A DNA stretch of 64,000 bases from JAMHWD01 sp035911135 (lineage in GTDB: Bacteria > Pseudomonadota > Alphaproteobacteria > Micavibrionales > Micavibrionaceae): contig JAMHWD010000040.1 in assembly GCA_035911135.1 (NCBI GenBank), forward strand, positions 27,273-91,272, read 5' to 3'. A program made the position numbers and the translations under genes. Shown piece by piece: positions 60,339-64,000 of the stretch; the stretch's first letter is position 1, and each line of letters begins with the position of its first letter. A model generated the notes under the pieces. It was not told the DNA's origin, made no database searches, and worked only from the letters and a program-made list of their open reading frames with translations.

Positions 60339-62138
60339 TCAGATTGCTGTGCCCGGCGGTGGATTGGCCGGCAACGGCCTTGTTGCCTGACCGGCCACAA
60401 TTGATGGATCAAGCCCGGCAGGTGCTGCTTCGGCCACCGTATCACCATTCAAAGAACGGGCCGCACGGAATTCATTGCTGGCTCCCGATTCTTCAATCGC
60501 ATCAAAACCGACATGAAATGTATTGCCGTTTTCAGATCGAATATAATATCCGACCGGCACATCATTACCTGAATCAAAATCCCTGTCTTTTTGTGTTACA
60601 AACTGCACTGTGAACTCTTCACCAAATATCTCGCGCAGTTTCTCCGGGCTATCGATCACGCCGACATCCTCAAAACTGGAAGATGACGGATCATCGCCCG
60701 CGATCTGGTAGATATGAAATCCTGTGCCCATGGTCAGCATTTCCTGCTCATCCGGCCCTTGCATGGCAATGCGATCCCCATTTTCTCCGGCAGCAGGGCC
60801 GACACTTAAAGACACTGGCGCACCATACTGGAATAGATCATTCCGTTCCGGAATATTATACGCGCTATCCCGTCTTGCATCGGGATCATGCGCGATATGC
60901 TCGAATTTCTCATACATGCGCTCGGCAAACACGTTACGCGCATTATCCCAATCAATGCCCTGCGATTCATCGGGCGGGGTCATGGATTCACGGTAGGCTT
61001 CGCGAACCTCATTCATGAATTCGGTCTTCATGCCTTGCGGGATTGAAATTTCACCGCTATCAATTTTTTCAGAAAAATAGGACATCAGGCGGTTTTCATT
61101 CGCCCGGATATCACCGCCATCAGGCGATAGATTGACCATGTTGTAAAAAATCGTGGCATATTCAGCCCGGCTCATCGGGCCAACATCCAGATTCGTATCC
61201 AGATCAATTTCCGGATCATTATAAATAGCATTAATGGCATTACGCATCTCGCGCTCGCCGGCGGCATCATTATGTATGAAATTATAGGTCATCGTGCCGT
61301 CTGGCATACGGTATCTGTGCTCATCCAGTTTGCTAAAGCCCTCATCAAACAGATGCTCCGACATTCTGGTGGCAGTTCTAAGGGCCGTTGCCTCATCCGC
61401 CGGGAAATCGCCCACCGGAAAACGTCCGGCCATAATATCTTCGTATATCTTACGCTCAACCAGCGTTTTCATTTCTTCCGGCGTCAGGGAAGCTACAGCG
61501 CCTGCCTCCATACCTTCCATCGGCACGCGCATGCGGTATGTGCTCTCGCCGCTGGCCGGATCGGTTTCATAAATGCTGATCCCGCCATTGCCCTGCTTGA
61601 TAATATCATCAATATAATCCAGCAAAACCTCGCCTTCGGGGCTTTGGTTGCCGGGCAGATTGCCGCCGGGCGTTGCCACATCTTCAGGCTGGCGCGGACC
61701 ATTGTTGTTATCGGGGCCGCCTTGGAACAATTCCACGATCATACGAAAGAATGAACTTAGATCGCCGCTCATGATGCTGCGTATAATACCGTCCAGCTGG
61801 GGATCGCGCAAAACCTGCTCATCCACCTCCGGGCCCAGCTCCTCTGCCGAAGCCGGCGAACGAAGCCCCGCAGGCCAGTTGCGCGTACGGGCGCGCTCGG
61901 CTACACCTTGCGCGAAGGCTTCCGATCCAGTGTTGGAGCGCGCTTCATCCAGCACATCAGAACTAATGCGAGGGTCCATTGTAATGGATAAAAAATGGGT
62001 AAGAGTATCCAGACTGACACGGGGATCACCAGCAGCGGCGCTATGGGCGGCCTGAACGCGCGCCTGCCAGTCGCCGGAACGGTCATCCTCCAGCAGGACA
62101 TCTCTTAATCTTAACAGGGAATCAGGCTCATTTGCCAC
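60339..62138 (-). CDS. Large acidic protein of unknown function (599 aa)
   Basis: The 599-residue product has no signal peptide or membrane segment and is acidic. The N-terminus reads as helical (LLRLRDVLLEDDRSGDWQAR, then VQAAHSAAAGDPRVSLDTLT). A Pro/Asn-rich linker with GGPDNNNGPRQPEDVATPGG occurs near residue 140. The middle is helical with a repeated AREAYRES/ERMYEKF style. The C-terminal 130 residues are beta-rich, ending in a Pro-rich tail (ATRPLPANPPPGTAI). It is convergent with the export gene by 9 bases. No family is recognised. Its size and lack of homology cues make it a good target for structure prediction. Confidence 0.72.
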   Translation of the reverse strand: MANEPDSLLRLRDVLLEDDRSGDWQARVQAAHSAAAGDPRVSLDTLTHFLSITMDPRISSDVLDEARSNTGSEAFAQGVAERARTRNWPAGLRSPASAEELGPEVDEQVLRDPQLDGIIRSIMSGDLSSFFRMIVELFQGGPDNNNGPRQPEDVATPGGNLPGNQSPEGEVLLDYIDDIIKQGNGGISIYETDPASGESTYRMRVPMEGMEAGAVASLTPEEMKTLVERKIYEDIMAGRFPVGDFPADEATALRTATRMSEHLFDEGFSKLDEHRYRMPDGTMTYNFIHNDAAGEREMRNAINAIYNDPEIDLDTNLDVGPMSRAEYATIFYNMVNLSPDGGDIRANENRLMSYFSEKIDSGEISIPQGMKTEFMNEVREAYRESMTPPDESQGIDWDNARNVFAERMYEKFEHIAHDPDARRDSAYNIPERNDLFQYGAPVSLSVGPAAGENGDRIAMQGPDEQEMLTMGTGFHIYQIAGDDPSSSSFEDVGVIDSPEKLREIFGEEFTVQFVTQKDRDFDSGNDVPVGYYIRSENGNTFHVGFDAIEESGASNEFRAARSLNGDTVAEAAPAGLDPSIVAGQATRPLPANPPPGTAI

Positions 62139-62301
62139 GTATGCACACCACCAGAACTATAACAGACCTTTGTTTTTATTGGTCTTTTTTATTAACACTA
62201 TTACCGAAGCACCGTTTCTTAAACGAACAGTTGCTTTATTATTAAGGACAATTCTGCCATATTTCCCTTCAAAATACAAATATGGCCCGTGGCGCAGTAT
62301 A

Positions 62302-63063
62302 ATGACCCCCAATCCCCCCCTTCTGAGCATCGTGAGTGTTACATTCAATAACAAGGATGGGTTAAAGCGCACAGGCCAGTCTATTGCCACGCAAAACTGG
62401 CGTAATTATGAATGGATCGTCGTTGACGGCGGCTCGGCCGATGGATCTTTGGATATCATCCAATCACGTGAGCTAAAACCTCACATTATTATCTCGGAGC
62501 CGGATAAGGGTATTTATGATGCCATGAACAAAGGGCTTGGTCTGGCGACCGGACAATATATTACATTCCTCAACGCAGGCGATCAGCTTGCCGGGAATGA
62601 GGTACTGGCGCAAATATCCGAAGCCCTCATACAAAATCCTGATTTTATATATGGCGATGCGCTGGAATCTGATACTGGGCGCATCCATAACAAATCTGCG
62701 CGCTCGCACTTAAAATCTGCTCTGGGCATGTTCACCCACCATCAAGCCATGATCTATCGCCGCGCCTTGATCGGGAATATGCGCTTTGACCTGCGTTATG
62801 CCATTGCAGCCGATTATGATTTTACACTGCGCTATCTGGATTGCTGCCGCATTGTTATTCAGGCCCCCTTCCCCGTATGCATTTTTGAAAGTGGCGGGGC
62901 TTCGCAACAAAACAGACACCAAGGCCGTCTGGAGCAATTCCGCATCCGAAGGGCACTTGGGACATGCGGTGCGGTTATGAACATTGCTATCATGACTGGG
63001 CAGATCATCAACGCGGTCTTGCGCGATACCATGCCTTGGATTTACTGGCGACTGCGCTCCTGA
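62302..63063 (+). CDS. Family 2 glycosyltransferase (253 aa)
   Basis: The start at 62302 gives MTPNPPLLSIVSVTFNNKDG; the open frame further upstream is hydrophobic and has no ribosome site. The GT-A fold is shown by WIVVDGGSADGSLDIIQSRE, then SEPDKGIYDAMNKGLGLATG and YITFLNAGDQLAG, with DxD-like AGD. The later part FTHHQAMIYRRALIGNMRFD, then AADYDFTLRYLD, fits acceptor-side elements. It adds a sugar to a growing polysaccharide. Together with the export protein it suggests an exopolysaccharide locus. Its end overlaps the convergent glycosyltransferase by 22 bases. Confidence 0.9.
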   Translation: MTPNPPLLSIVSVTFNNKDGLKRTGQSIATQNWRNYEWIVVDGGSADGSLDIIQSRELKPHIIISEPDKGIYDAMNKGLGLATGQYITFLNAGDQLAGNEVLAQISEALIQNPDFIYGDALESDTGRIHNKSARSHLKSALGMFTHHQAMIYRRALIGNMRFDLRYAIAADYDFTLRYLDCCRIVIQAPFPVCIFESGGASQQNRHQGRLEQFRIRRALGTCGAVMNIAIMTGQIINAVLRDTMPWIYWRLRS

Positions 63064-63872
63064 CGGCTTATCTCGACATAATACCATCCCCTTGCACGCG
63101 CAAAATCATAACCCGCGCGACCATCCATGAACCCGAATTTAAATATATAAGAATGTAGAAACGCTACCCCGCCGCGACAAGGCATGGCCCTGAATACATT
63201 CTTTAAAATTTTGCGGCTTTTTTTATTTTCCTGCGGCCATGATCGCCTTGCATTCATTACGGCCTCCCACCCTGCATAGGCTCCATGCTTGCGATACCAC
63301 GCGCCCCAATCCTCAATCACATGTGCAACGTGGTTATGCATCTGGCCAATGCTTTGATCAGCATATTCTTGCTTTAAGACAGGCTGATAATGCCCCTCAA
63401 TCTCTCCCATGCCGGGAATATCCAGATCATCAATGATGGGGAAAACAAATTTTTTCCGGTGCAGCAAACAAAGCTTGTTATTATGCATTCCGCAACGCAG
63501 CGCCTTGCCTTTGATCACATAACGCCCCTTGATGAAATATCCGGCAGCCTTAAAATCGCAGGCGGCGATTTCATCCCTTAATGCCGGCGACATAATTTCA
63601 TCAGCATCAATAAATAATATCCAATCATAACGCGCTGGCGCATGCTCCAGACACCAGCCATATTTTTTAGGATAGCACCCGTTCCATTCAAAATTCACAA
63701 CCCGCGCGCCCATATTCTGGGCAATTATGGCTGTGCGATCCGCACTGGCAGAATCCACAACAATGATGTCATCAAATCCGCTCAAGGCCTCAAGGCAAGC
63801 CACAAGACGCGCTTCCTCATTCCGCGTAACAACAATAATGCTGACCGGGATTGCGGACATCTGGTTTTTCAT
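63042..63872 (-). CDS. Family 2 glycosyltransferase, WaaE-like (276 aa)
   Basis: The product opens PVSIIVVTRNEEARLVACLE and continues IIVVDSASADRTAIIAQNMG, then YDWILFIDADEIMSPALRDE, with the catalytic DAD. It has a KYGWCLEHAPARYDWILFID segment and a C-terminal basic region with hydrophobic helices (KNVFRAMPCRGGVAFLHSYI). This resembles the WaaE/LPS-core branch of family 2 enzymes (beta-glycosyltransferases). It adds sugar in lipopolysaccharide or capsule. Its start overlaps the stop of the upstream partial gene by 1 base (TAATG), so they are coupled. Confidence 0.9.
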   Translation of the reverse strand: MKNQMSAIPVSIIVVTRNEEARLVACLEALSGFDDIIVVDSASADRTAIIAQNMGARVVNFEWNGCYPKKYGWCLEHAPARYDWILFIDADEIMSPALRDEIAACDFKAAGYFIKGRYVIKGKALRCGMHNNKLCLLHRKKFVFPIIDDLDIPGMGEIEGHYQPVLKQEYADQSIGQMHNHVAHVIEDWGAWYRKHGAYAGWEAVMNARRSWPQENKKSRKILKNVFRAMPCRGGVAFLHSYIFKFGFMDGRAGYDFARARGWYYVEISRQERSRQ

Positions 63873-64000
63873 TATTCAGCAGCGCGAACGGATGGATCGG
63901 CGCGGTTGGAATTGCGCGCATTAATCTTATGCCATGAAAATCTTGAGCGGCGTGCCGTCATAATCGGCGAAGGGCGGCGCAGCGCATGAACAAGATAACC
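63872..64000 (-). CDS. 3' end of a gene running off the window
   Basis: A frame of 42 codons is open to the window edge and stops with TAA overlapping the next start by one base (TAATG). Its product ends SNRADPSVRAAE with a basic stretch TARRSRFSWHKINARN. It is probably the C-terminal end of another polysaccharide-synthesis protein, judging by the coupled glycosyltransferase. Nothing further can be assigned. Confidence 0.55.
   Translation of the reverse strand, partial: GYLVHALRRPSPIMTARRSRFSWHKINARNSNRADPSVRAAE

Overview
The window looks like chromosome from a Gram-negative alphaproteobacterium. The 16S and 23S genes read as alphaproteobacterial, the rRNA operon has the usual Ile(GAT)/Ala(TGC) spacer, and a GTTC-N7-GTTC LexA-type box lies upstream of an S24 peptidase gene. 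The lineage cannot be fixed further by eye; a Rhodospirillales- or Micavibrio-like host is only a guess.

Region 1 (1 to about 30,290) is the right part of a tailed, siphovirus-like prophage whose left end is outside the window. On the minus strand, reading from high to low coordinates, come early/replication genes (an RecB-type nuclease, a proline-rich protein, a primase-helicase, a RuvC-like resolvase and several unknowns), a Nu1-like small terminase, two DNA methyltransferases, a LamG-like protein, the large terminase, gpW, portal, a capsid protease with a nested scaffold, a decoration protein, a Mu gpT-type capsid protein, head-tail joining proteins, tail terminator, tail tube, a tail chaperone pair with a probable -1 ribosomal frameshift, tape measure and distal tail proteins. 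Three small plus-strand genes sit as a cassette between the two terminase genes. At the right edge a UmuD/LexA-like S24 protein, a small protein, a DUF2924 protein and a large serine recombinase read on the plus strand and probably control and mobilise the element.

Region 2 (30.3-38.4 kb) is a divalent-metal resistance cluster: a short CDF transporter, a His-rich periplasmic protein, a four-EF-hand periplasmic protein, a CzcCBA-type RND efflux system and a Cys-rich CzcI-like protein. It ends at an initiator tRNA gene (38.6 kb) beside a 40-bp copy of that tRNA's 5' half and three TTAGAYAATC repeats, which looks like an old integration scar.

Region 3 (39.0-48.9 kb) is housekeeping: an RNA uracil methyltransferase, a thiazole-synthesis operon (thiO, thiS, an unknown gene, thiG, thiF-rhodanese), inorganic pyrophosphatase, a peroxiredoxin-like protein, an MFS transporter, a cold-shock protein, rlmJ and small unknown genes. 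Region 4 (48.9-54.65 kb) is a complete rRNA operon on the minus strand with a clear sigma70 promoter and terminator. Region 5 (54.7-64 kb) holds a sterol-desaturase-family protein, a Na/Pi cotransporter, a large SLBB polysaccharide export protein, a 599-residue protein of unknown function and glycosyltransferases, suggesting the edge of an exopolysaccharide locus.

The most notable observations are the methyltransferase gene whose 3' half appears to encode conserved phage sequence in two frames, the predicted -1 frameshift in the tail chaperone, the nested scaffold start, the LexA box, an iteron-like array beside the primase-helicase, and the split initiator-tRNA scar.
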